DNA of 64,000 nt from Heterotrichella gracilis. Taxonomy: Eukaryota > Sar > Xanthophyceae > Tribonematales > Xanthonemataceae. This document shows positions 23,054 to 33,907 of this stretch, piece after piece (the stretch's first letter is position 1; each line of letters opens with the position of its first letter). Below the pieces are notes generated by a model. It had not been told where the DNA came from. It worked only from the letters and a program-made list of their open reading frames with translations, and ran no database searches. A program made the translations under genes and the position numbers. The stretch lies in assembly GCA_032358255.1 (NCBI GenBank), contig JAULBX010014426.1:31320-95319 (forward strand), given 5' to 3'.

Positions 23054-26000
23054 ATGCAGGGGACCACCAGTGCGGCGCAAGCCATTGAGAAGCTGAGGCA
23101 ATACCTGGAGGAGCAAGGTGATTGCATTTTGTATGGGTGCTCTTCTGATGATGTTGCAGTGAGCTGGCATGGATTCTGCACAGCGCCTATGGGGCAGGCC
23201 CACCATGGCGCCCACCCATCACCAACTGTTGCTGAGTGTGAACTTGGTTGTGATTTCACCTGCAGGGCTGGATTTGGGAGATGGGTGGAGAGCAGAGGTC
23301 AAGTTCAGGAAGGAAGGTGCATCCAAGGGCGGCACAGACACGGTGCGTGGGCGGGGATCGCCAACGGGCGCCTGCATGGCGGGAAACGCACCCAGCCCTG
23401 ATTGCTGCATCATTGTGCATGGATAAATATTACTGCAGGAATATGGTTGAAACACCTTGAACTGCTTGAAAAAGAGGTTGGGAGCAAAGTTTGTGCGAGT
23501 CCGCCAAGTTGGGATCCCAAGGACCAGAGTGCGCATCGCCAAGTGCATTTATTGAAGCCCTGCATATGCCAAGCACGGTGCATAGCTGGATATCACTTGT
23601 GTTTTCATATGCGTGTTGGCATGCTGATATTGTACAATGAAGCCTCATCAGCAAGACATGCATCCCCCAGGACCATCACCGTTTCGGATTCTGCACATCC
23701 GCTATCCCAAAGGGCAACGCTCCTTGCGGCACCCAACCGGGTGTGGGGTTGCTGTCCTGTTGCTGACACAGAGATAAACCCTTGCTGCAGTACTTCTTTG
23801 CTCCCAACGGAGAGCGGTTCCGGTCTCGTGTGGAGGTGCGCACTACCCCCCCTTGACCACACCCTGCGCATGTGCCAGGAACCCACGCTTGTCTTGTTCC
23901 TAGCCAGTCCGTGTACTGCACTGCAGACTTGCCCAACACAATCTTGAGGTTTTCATCACTGTGCCACACAATTATTGTTTTTTGCTCACCCTGTGGGCTG
24001 CACGTGGCTGGTCTGGTGTGTTGGGGGCGGCAGGTTGGTGGTGTTGGTGGCTGTGGCAGTGATGGTGTGGTGCTGGTGCAGGTGGCGCGCGTGGTGGCTG
24101 CAATCACTGGGGACTCCTTTGTGGAAAGGTACAGTCCACTGCGGGGTTGCTGTGTGTCGGTCCTTGCATCAGCCGGGCACATCGTTTTGTTGCTGCCTTT
24201 CGGTTGTCAGCAGTGCACAGTAGGCGCGCAACAACGCAAGCAACCTTGTACAGAATACTGCCTGCTGGTTGTTTCATACCTGCATTTAAATCCTGTGCTT
24301 CTTCTGGGATATTAAATGTGCACGTTTCATTCACCCAAGCAACCCCTTACACACTGTGACATGTGTCTGCCTGTCGCCCTGTACCACGCACCCTGCCTTT
24401 TCCCCCCAGCACCCACCCACCCCACCTGCTCCCTTTCCCCCAGGGAGAAGGCGCCGGTGGTGCGCCTGAAGCTTCCCCCCGGCTACCGCAAGTTCGACAA
24501 CCTGGTGGGTGCAGGGGGAAAGTGGGGGTGGGAGGTAGGCCCTTGTGGCACTGGCGGGTGCACTTTTCCCGGCGGCTGCTGCTGCCCGAGCTGCTTAGGG
24601 TTTAGATCTCAAAGCTAAGGGATCAGCGTGTAACACCCACAAATTCTTTCATTTTATCATATACCAATGCTGATGCATTTGTGCAGCACTCGGACGCTGA
24701 TCGCCTCTTCTGGCAAGATGCATACATAACTATTAATCAAATCTTTAAATTTAATCAGTATTTTATGATGCCATCCCAACTCAGATCGCCTACCCTCCGA
24801 GCTACAGAATAATGTTGTTTGTACTTGATTAAATGTATTTTATGTTGACTATTTGTGCAGCACCCCGACTCCGAGCGCCTGCTGTCCGATCTGCGTGCCT
24901 ACATCGGCGCCATGGGGGTGACACTGGGCCAGGGCTGGCACGTGCAGCAGGGGGAGCAATGCGAGGGGAAGGAGGGGGAGGCACCCGCACGCACACCCAT
25001 CTACTGCCACCCGGATGGCTCCCACTTCCCCTCACATGCATCCGTGGCAGCATACTTGGAGCTGGTGCCAATGCCAATACCAGTGCTGCCAGAGGCGGTG
25101 GCATCCTCGCCCCCGCCGCCACCGCAGGATGCGGTACCACCCGCAGCCCTGCAGCATGCCAAATCGCCAGGTAGGGGGTGCGAGTGAAAGAGCGACGTAA
25201 GAAAAAGGGGGTGGTGGTCTGGTTACCAGGTGGCACGTGCGGGCGTGGGGTGTGGAGCCACGCATGGCTCCACAAGTGTGACAGTTCTTTTCTTCTGCCT
25301 CAGCAATACCCTAGGGGTTCTACCAGGAGGGACTATCATGTTGTGCCAGGGAAGCATTCACTAGCATCATCCCCAGTGTTCACGTGTGCTGTTCCTTGGG
25401 TCCATGCCAATGCTGTCAACCCACCTCATAAAAGGAACCCCACCCCCTCCTTCTTTCCCATACAGCTATTGGCGTCAACATGTCCCTATTCACCCACCCA
25501 CCACCTATGCCAATGCCATTGCCATAAACCCTTTCACGCCGCACAAGAAACCCCACACCCTCCTCACTTCCATTCCAGCACCCCCCTCCCCACCACCACC
25601 ATCCACCACCCACCCATGCTCATCCCCCTTCCTTGCAGTGATCAGCGTCAACATGCCCCCTGCCGACGCCGCCCATCTGCTCATGATCCTACCCAACGCC
25701 ACCTTCTCCTCCCCCACACCCACACCCACACCCCCGCCCCCCACCAACACACCCCTTGTTGCCCCCGCGCCCTTAGAAGACCCCCCGCTCGACCCTCCCG
25801 CTGCACCCCCCCTCGACCCCTTTTCCACCCTGGTGGCGGCGGCAGGGGGGGCGCACAGCGGTAGATCGCAAGGGGATGATGATGATGATGATGATGGGGA
25901 GGGGGGGTCGGGGTCGGGGGCAGATGGGTCACATGGCACACCGCATGGGGCGTCGCACACGCAGGTGGGGTGCAGGGTCTAGGGTTTAGGGTTTAGGGTG

Positions 26001-29000
26001 CAGGCTGGCGCACTGACCATGGGCACTGGCCATGTGTGGCTTAGGTGGGGAATGGGCAGTGCTTGGGGGTTGGTAGGGGACCTGGGCGGCGGTCATGTAG
26101 GTCCAGGGTTAAGGGTGATAAGGGGCATGGGCAGTGTCCATGTAGGGGCAGGGTTCATCCAACTTTGCATTGATGCGCCTTCAGCAGGGAATTTGAACCC
26201 TCCCTTCACATGCTGCCGTCACACCCACCCCAATACCCACCTCCACTGCCCTCACCCCGCAGGCTTTCCCCCTCCCACCCCCCACCTCGCCCACCCCCTC
26301 CCCCTCTCCCGGCTCGCGTAAAGGTCTGCCATCCATCGCTGAGCGCCGCAGGAAGCTGCGGGAGAAGCTGGGGCCAAAGGAGGAGGAGTGGCAAGAAGGG
26401 ATGCACGAGGTGCGCACACAGATGGGTGAACCCTGTGGAGGAACCGGCAGCCACAAACTGGGCTTGGATACGCCTATTGCTGGATCCAACAGTTTGGTGT
26501 TGACTGGATATCGTTCAGTGTTGTGGCTTGCACGACAATGGCAATGGCAATGTGAATGGGCTCCACCCTCACAGTGGAGCAATTGTATTTTCTCGTGCCA
26601 TTCAACTGCATGCAAATCCTCTGAGCCTCGATATTGAGATTCACACGGCAACCAAGAGTCCTGGATTGCCCACTTAAAGTCCCCAATTGCCCATTCCCTC
26701 CCTGTGCAGGATGCGATGTCTTTTGACCTCCCCGGCACTGCCCCATTCCCACCATACACCACCGCACTCCCCACCAGCCACTACCCCCCCGCCATCGCCC
26801 AGCTTGACGGCGCCTCCCTCACCCCCTCACCCTCGGGCGCTGGAGGAGCCGGGGATCCTCTGGCAGCTGCTGCACACCTGGCGCGCCTGGCAGCCTTTGT
26901 GGAGGCGAGAGGTACGAGGGTGAACCCTAGGCTAGAGATAATGGCGTAATTGGTTGGGATATAGGGTTTAGGTTTTTGGAAGCAAGGTCGTTGGGTGGAG
27001 CTGAGTGCCCGGGTGACGACGCACCCCTCACCCTTAGGGGCTGGGGATCTGCTGGAGCAAAGCGCTTGCCACACCCCAGTGAAACCCCTTGCCACAGCCT
27101 AGGAAAACCCTTGCACCATCCCTGTGAAACCCTTGTACCACCCCAGAAAAGAAATCTTGCCAAAGCCATGCAAAACCCTTGCCACAGCATAGAAAAACCC
27201 TTGCCAAACCCTAGCACACCCTACCCCCTCGCCCTCACGCAGGCGGCCGCCTGGACGAGGGGTGGCACTCCACCGTGACTGTGCGCAACAAGGGGGACAG
27301 GGTGGGGCGCACAGACGTGCTGTTCTACGCCCCCGACGGCACCAAGTATCGCTCCCCCCAGGAGGTCGCTCGAGTCATGGACCTGCCCCACAAGCCCATC
27401 CACCCGGGCGCAAAACCCTCTACAAAACCCTACCACCCCGGCCCACGACCCCAAAAGGGTGTGACCAGCCCGGAGGTGCTGGCCATGGCTGTGGCGCTGG
27501 GGCAAGGGGTGAAATTCCCGGCTGTGAGTAGGTGGGGAGGTCAGCCCCAGTGCCCCCAACCCCCCGAGCTGAGGGCCAATGGGTTGCCTGCCCTGTCCCC
27601 CCCACGCAGACTGCCCAGGCAGGCGGCCGCTGCAAGGTGAGGCACAAGGGGTGCAGCGCCAGTAGATGGATTTGTTGCATGCCAGATTGAGTAACCACTT
27701 TCATGCCACCGCCCCTGCCCCCCCAGGCCCCCGCTCCCCTCCGGCCCCCGCCGCCCCCCCGCCCCCGCCCCCTCTGCCCCTCAGGACTCTGGACCCTCCA
27801 CCTCCGGCCGCCCCCGGCGCTCCACCGCGGGTGTGGTTGACTACCGACTGCTGCATGAACACGATGACAAGGTCACGCTGGCAGACGTACGAGGTGGGTA
27901 AGGATGGAGCCAGGGGTGCTGTGTCGGCAAGGCTTGACCCAACCTTTAAAAACCCTTAAAGTCTGCCTGGCTTCGCGCACCTGCACTTTGAAGAGCAAAT
28001 TTTGTGGGTGGGGGGACAAGAAATTAGTTTTGGATCATGGACATGATGACAAGGTCACGCTGGCAGATGTCCAAGGTGGGTAAGGAGGGTTGTGGGGCAC
28101 AAAAGCATTAAATACTGGCTGATGAAAAACCTAAAGTTCGCATTGCAGCTTGTCAACCCATGGTATCTACAGTGCCGGAACCCACCTGCTTGGCACCGCT
28201 TGTGCAACACAGACTGCTAATTTGATTGCATTGCTAGAGTGCAAATGTATACTAAATAAAGCAAAATTTAGCAAACGTTCTTTTGCAGCCGAACAAGACG
28301 CGCTGGCCCGCCGCGGTCGCCCCCCCAGCGCCACCAACGGGGTCGCAGCGGCATGGGGGGAGGAGGCAGGTGCGGGCATGGGGAGGAAAAGCAACGTGGG
28401 CCGCGGCAGCAAGCGCGCCCACCAGCATCGGCCCGAGGGTCACGAGTTTGCCCAGTACATCAGCCGGGTGCGCAACCAGGTGCAGCGGATCAGGTGAGGG
28501 GGGGCAGGGCATTGTGAGGTGTTTTGTGGAGTGGCCTTGCATGTGCGGTGTTATCAAATATGCACATCTGCCGTGACCATGGAAAACATGCCATCATTGG
28601 GTGCGCAACCAGGTGCAGCGGATCAGGTGAGGGGAGCAGGGTGTGCGGGGCCATATGCAGGGTAGGGCGTTGGGAGATGACCATGCCGCTGTGTGGAGTG
28701 GAGTTGCATGCTGGGTGTCATCAAAGTTTGCACAGTAGTTATAAATATATACACACGCCCCGGTAGGCAAGAGGAGGCGCTCCTCGAGGTGTCCTCCACC
28801 TGACGGGTGGCGGGGTTTAATTAAACAATCAATCATAATTATTTGGCTGTCTATTAATTGGGACAATAGTGGCGTGGTCATGTAGAAAAGGCCAGGTGTG
28901 CCATTGCGTAAACCCTGCAACCCTGAGTGTCCTCCCATCCACCACCCACCCAACCACCCCATCCACCTCCTCCCTTGCAGGCAAGAGGAGGCTCTGCTTG

Positions 29001-31994
29001 AGGCGTATGATGCTGATGGGTGGCGTGGTGCAAGCAAGGAGAAGGTGAAGCAGACGCATGAGATCGCACGGGCAAGGCAGCAGGTGAGGCGGGGGGGTGG
29101 GAGGGCTGGGGTGGATGGAGGGGAGTGGAAAGAGTGGGGAGTCATGGAGAAGGCAGTGCATATTGCAACAGGGCAATGTGTCGTAATCAAATAAACACTG
29201 TCGTGTAAGTTTTTGAATAATTGACACAAATCTCCCGCTTCCCCCCAACCCATGTCGAGCGCAGCAGGCAGCTGAATGGATATACAAATAATTACTCATT
29301 TATCATTGTATGTATACAAATTGACACGGATCCTGTCTTCCCCCACCCCAGGTTGAGCGCAGCAAGGAAATCATCCGCAGTTGTGTGCGCGCATGCGAGG
29401 AGGCCCCGGGACACACCCCCATCCCTGAGCACCTGTTTGACTCTGAGGGACAGATCGACCAGGCACACATTTTCTGCGCCAAGTGCGGGGTCATGGAGGC
29501 CGAGGAGGTGGGTTTAGGGTTTTAGGGTTTTGTAGGTTATGGTTTGGGGTCATGGAGGCGAAGGCGAAGGAGGTGGGTGCGGGAGACAACCCTACTATCC
29601 TGGAGTGTGGACCCTACACCCTGGATTGCAGATTGCCGTTGCATCCTGTTTTCCGCAAGGTGCTGCCCCTCACCAGTGGAATTTGGATTGCTACTTAAAA
29701 ATGACGCTGTTTATTATAAGGTGTGTTCTAATGGTTGCAATGGGCTTCTAATTTGCGCAAAACGATTTAAATTGTTTTGAACAATTGAAGGCTAAATGGA
29801 ATTGTTCAACCCCCTGCCCCTCCTCCCCCCAGGACAACGACATCATCCTGTGTGACGGCCCCTGCGGCCGCGCCTACCACGAGAAATGCCTGCACCCGCC
29901 AGTGGTGGCTGCAGACCTGCCTGAGGATGAGGGCTGGCTGTGCCCCGCGTGCGACGCAAAGGTGGGGTTGGGGGGATGGTGGTGGTGTGGTCGCGGCAAC
30001 AGCACGTGTGTGGAGTGGAGGGGTATGGATTGACCTACTTGCACCTGCTGCTGCAGTCAGGCGGGGAGTCATGTGCGCATCTCAGGACGACTGGAACTGA
30101 GCAACTCTCGACCACTACCCAATTTTCCAACACTTGTGTCTTAATGTCCCACAACACAGCCATTTACCCCTTTTCAGGCCGACGTGCTTGAGATCGTGAA
30201 CCAGGAGTTTGACACAGATTACTGGCTGGAGACACCCGCCGCTGAAGTGCTGCCGCGCGACCCCACCGCACCCACTGCCAGCGAGATGCCTTCCACTTCC
30301 TCGGGGGGGTTCCTTGCGGTTGATCTGCCCTCATCGGACCCTGATGATGAGTCGTTCAGGTGGGAGTGCGGGAGGGGGCTGGGTCGGGGTGTGGGGTTTT
30401 GCATGTGGTGGGTGGTGTGGGGACGAGGTGACGTGGTGTGGTGGTTGGGTGCCTCTAGGGTTTAGGTGGGGGGATGGGGAAGAGCATGGCCTTGGTTGCA
30501 GCTGTTGGTGGGTGTTGGGCACCACAAGTGCCAACCGCAGGCAGCATGGTGTGGCAGGATAGCTCATGGATTTAAATTCGGCAAGCATGGACGCATGGCG
30601 TACGGGGCACTACGGGCGCACCATTTAGGTGTTCAGAATGCATCGCAGGCAATCACAGAAAGGATCGTCATGCCGATGCCACAATACTCGCATGGTCATC
30701 ATCCATTCTGCACGTGTTCTGGGTTGTTCTCTCCGCCATGTCAAATTGTCAATGATTTGACAAGGCAAAAATGGAATAGGAAATGGGAAAAGATATCCTT
30801 GCTTCCCTCGCTCGCCACCTACCTTTACCCCGTCCCTGTATCGACATCCCACTTCCCTGCCAGGGACGATGGCTCACGAGACGACGAAGGTAACGAGGAG
30901 GAAAGCGTGAGCGGTGGGGATGGCAGCGGGGGGAGTGGGTCCAGTGGCGGGGATGGGGGAGTGAGCAGCAGTCTGGCTTCTGAGGACATGGGCGCAGTGG
31001 TTTCACCACGCAAGAGGGACAGGTGCGGGGGGATTGGAATGGGGTTTGGGATGGGATTCAGGATGGGATAGGCTTGATTTGCCCTTTTGGAGGTGGGCAT
31101 GCGTGAGTGCTTGTAAGGTTTGGGTAGGGTCTTGTCAGGTTGTACTCATAAAGCACGTGCCTTCCAACTGGAGGAACATTACATGACAGGTGCAGGCGGG
31201 ATGCATCACTAATGGTGGTCGCGCGCCATGCACCCTCATCTTTCCTGAGCCACTGCCACATGTCATCCCAGTACATGAAGCACCCATTGCCAAACCCCTA
31301 AACCCTAAAACCTTACACCCTTAACCCTAACTGTGCAGGGTGGGTGACAGTGACGGCAGCCAAGGGGAGGACACCAGCTCCTGACCCTAATTCCTAAACA
31401 CCAAACCTCAAATCCTAAACCCTAAACCCTACACCCCAACTGCGCAGGGTGGGTGACAGCGATGACAGCCAAGTGGAGGAAACCAGCTCCTCTGGCGGTG
31501 CCCCCCCTGAGACGCTGGTGGTGCAGGGCAAGCGGCAGCGCACACAGGTGGACTACAAGGTAGGCAGGGAAACCCTAGGCTAGGGTTTCAGGTAGTAGGT
31601 GTGGTGTGGTGGCGATGCTGGTGTTTGGGGCATGGATGGCACCATGGGTAGCGCCGCCATCCGTGCATGAATCCGTTTGACAACATCTGCATGCTGACAT
31701 CCTGCCTGCGTCGACATGGCCACCCTGGTGCACGCCTGTGCCTATCAGATCAGGTATCAGGAACAGGATGTGGGTGCACCACGTTTGGTTTACACTGCCT
31801 CAAATGCTTCCTCAGCGAACACGAGCACCCACCCATACACCCGCACGTAATTGCCCTCATTACTCACGTATCCCACCTCCGCTTGCCCGCAGGCGCTGAA
31901 CGCCCAGATGTTTGGGAACGTGGTTGATGATGAAGAGGAGGAGGTGGTGTCGGATGAGGACTGGGGACCGGCAGATGGGAGGAGGGATAGCTGA
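23054..31994 (+). CDS. Chromatin reader with three MBD-like domains and a PHD finger
   Basis: I read twenty exons that join in phase to 969 codons plus stop: 23054-23117, 23266-23342, 23791-23835, 24082-24128, 24444-24504, 24861-25170, 25639-25964, 26263-26409, 26710-26911, 27243-27531, 27610-27636, 27727-27893, 28289-28493, 28981-29083, 29352-29507, 29833-29961, 30178-30359, 30864-31022, 31448-31559, 31893-31994. Residues about 24-75 form a good MBD ([20 protein letters not shown], then [16 protein letters not shown]). Residues about 120-166 are a degenerate MBD. Residues about 430-475 are a second good MBD. RRGRPP resembles an AT-hook. Residues about 722-776 are a C4HC3 PHD finger (IFCAKC, ILCDGPC, YHEKC, WLCPAC) with HAT3.1/PRHA-type flanks. 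The C-terminus keeps [19 protein letters not shown] and SDEDW, then stops before any homeodomain. Likely a nuclear reader of methylated DNA and histone H3. Confidence 0.75.
24679..24712 (+). repeat. Direct partial copy of an acceptor and exon start (MBD-PHD exon 6)
   Basis: TTTGTGCAGCAC and the following GAC/CGCCT-containing codons copy 24854-24889, about 175 bp upstream of the source. The CAG acceptor is kept. Use of this copy would insert extra sequence. Confidence 0.65.
25979..26001 (+). repeat. Interstitial telomere-like heptamers (TTTAGGG)
   Basis: About three TTTAGGG units lie directly after the donor of the exon ending at 25964. Similar short tracts sit just after donors at 8021, 29511, 34856 and 34985. 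Confidence 0.8.
27060..27225 (+). repeat. Imperfect tandem repeat, unit about 24 bp
   Basis: Six or more degenerate units with the core AAACCCTTGCCA(C/A)A lie in the intron ahead of the third MBD exon. They look like a minisatellite derived from a telomere-like CCCTNAA theme. Confidence 0.6.
28036..28088 (+). repeat. Direct partial copy of an exon end with donor (MBD-PHD exon 12)
   Basis: It copies 27855-27905 about 180 bp downstream, including GATGACAAGGTCACGCTGGC and the donor GTGGGTAAGGA. The donor is intact. Confidence 0.85.
28598..28636 (+). repeat. Direct partial copy of an exon end with donor (MBD-PHD exon 13)
   Basis: About 35 identical bases of the exon ending at 28493 (GTGCGCAACCAGGTGCAGCG...) and its GTGAGGGG donor recur about 130 bp downstream. 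Confidence 0.9.
28763..28814 (+). repeat. Direct partial copy of an acceptor and exon start (MBD-PHD exon 14)
   Basis: TAG followed by GCAAGAGGAGGCGCTCCTCG copies the start of the exon at 28981, about 210 bp upstream. The copy has diverged in its last part (GACGGGTGGCGGGG versus GATGGGTGGCGTGG). Confidence 0.8.
29250..29275 (+). repeat. Direct partial copy of an exon start (MBD-PHD exon 15)
   Basis: The C-rich tract and GTCGAGCGCAGCAGGCAG copy the acceptor side of the exon at 29352, about 95 bp upstream. The AG acceptor has been lost. Confidence 0.6.
29546..29578 (+). repeat. Direct partial copy of an exon end with donor (MBD-PHD exon 15)
   Basis: GGGGTCATGGAGGC...GGAGGTGGGT copies 29488-29512, about 55 bp downstream, with a 6-bp expansion inside (GAAGGCGAAGG). 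A telomere-like tract separates source and copy. Confidence 0.8.
31291..31440 (+). repeat. Two interstitial telomere-like tracts flanking an exon copy
   Basis: CCCTAAACCCTAAAA-type tracts at 31291-31330 and 31385-31440 precede the duplicate exon start at 31340 and the true exon at 31448 respectively. The tract appears to have been duplicated together with the exon end. Confidence 0.8.
31340..31382 (+). repeat. Direct copy of an exon start with an in-frame stop (MBD-PHD exon 19)
   Basis: It copies 31446-31488 (GGTGGGTGACAGYGAYGRCA...) and keeps a good CAG acceptor (TGTGCAG). Read in phase after the exon ending at 31022, it meets TGA at the position of a serine codon in the source exon. If spliced in, it would end the protein before the conserved C-terminus. 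Confidence 0.8.
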
Positions 31995-33907
31995 GGATTG
32001 GGGAGGGAACAGGGCGGAGCGGGGTAGGCCATGTGGCGTGCTCGTGGCAATGGAGGCGATGCAAGGGGTGTACTGCCGGGGGAAACCGAGCAATGTGCAA
32101 TGGTCCACATGTCATATGGCAAGTAGGCATTGCGCTGCTGCTGGTTATATTGTGCACCTGATTGGACTTCTGCCAATGATGGTGCCATGCATTGCAATGC
32201 ACACTCGTCTGCTGCGCAGGGCCCCAGCCACCTCCACGTCCCTTGGGTTTAACTGGGTGACGCCGTGCGTGCAATAGGTCTTTCAGTGGAAATGCTTAAA
32301 CAAACAGAAGGTTTCCCAATAGCGACCCTCAGGACTTGCGGTAGGCATTGATCAACACTGTCATCACGTTCATTAGGTTTGAACTCAATCCATTTTGAGG
32401 CCACGTGCTGTGTGCCACCTTGGAACACACCTATATAGCAGCAATACGAGGACTGGAACGGAGATCTTGACATGGACACTGTCCTGGGGTTGCCACGCTG
32501 TCGTGACCAAGCTTGACTGCAGTCTGGATGCATGGCCTGCCACCCCCCGTCGTATTTGTAATACACCCCCCCGAGTGGGCCACTTCGCCTCGCTTACATA
32601 TGCATGCACCAAGGAAGGTGCGCCACAAAAGAGCTCGAACAGCTGAACCTTCCTGTTGACACGCACGAGGCTGTCTGGCCAAGCACTGTGCCTGCAACTG
32701 GCCTCACGACCCCGCGCTTGTAATAACACAAAACCGACACACAGCGCATCTCCCGAGACACCTGCGTATAGCTTGTTGTGGCGAGGCACAGCTCAGCAAG
32801 GTGCGTGTGTGAAGCCTGAAGCTTATTTGTGATAAATTTCTGGGATCAGGCCGGGCTTGCCGTTGCTGTTTATGGGTCGCAAGGATGCATGTGTGGACAC
32901 AGACCATGCTCTCCTCTAAAATCAGCGAGGCGCAAGCGATTATAGTATTTGCAGCCGGTATGTCTGACGTGCATGGACTGTAGTTGTATTGTAGGAGTTT
33001 GGCGCACAACAAGACAGCAGTTTGGGTTGTCTCTAGTGGGTGCATGCATATGATTGTCATGGCCCCACTTTCTGCCTGCCTTCCCCATTTTTGAGGAAGT
33101 ACGTTTGTACACAGCAGCGCAGTGCCACGCAAGTGTGTTTTCTCTCACCTTTGCTTCCTGTGTATTTGGAAGCTTGCCGTGCACGTTTGGCACTGCCTAG
33201 TTTTTTCCACAAGGCTTGGTGCTGGGCACTACCTGGCAAACCCCACCACGCGCGCTTTTAGCCTTACCATGCGTGAACATATCGTGGGTTGGACATTTCT
33301 TTTGCAACATCACAGGAACATGTTGCCAAGGGGCGTGCGCAAGGTCTGCGACTTGCCCAGGGTGTCTGATGTGTGTGCACAAGTCATCTCACCATGCAAT
33401 AGACCCCCCAGCAAGGGTTTGGCACTCAGTCCCACCACACCCCACGTTGCAAACCCATGTCGCCCTGTGCAGGTGGCAGCAGCCCCACACCCACCAGCCT
33501 GTTCCAGTTGCCATCGGCAAATCACGTAGCCTATAGCTAGCATCCCCAGCCGCAGCCCCAACCTCCACAGCGGCCCTCAGGGCTTGAAGGCGCCAGCCGC
33601 ACTGTACCTCCCCTCCCCTCCCCGCGTACCTTACTCCACCCTCGGCGAGCACCCAGCCTTTTAGCAGGGCAGCCAAGGCCACCTCAGTCCACACTCACTC
33701 TGGTGCTCCCTGCCCATCAGCAATCTACACCTGCACCAGCTCAGTGCCAGGCCAGCGCAGCATCCAAAACCCTCGGCTCAAGGGTATTTCTTATCGCAAC
33801 CGCACCACCCCCGCGCCCCCCCTCCCCCTCTTCACTAAGGCCACCTCACCACCCACGCCGCCCAGCCCCACCTCACAGCCCCCCGTCCTCCCTCCGCCCA
33901 CCCACCC
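31995..33907. other. Spacer between MBD-PHD and ubiquitin-conjugating enzyme genes
   Basis: Open frames of up to about 140 codons occur on both strands but none is recognisable or shows an exon pattern. The last 200 bp is a C-rich stretch that should hold the 5' leader, and perhaps an upstream exon, of the next gene. Confidence 0.4.
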
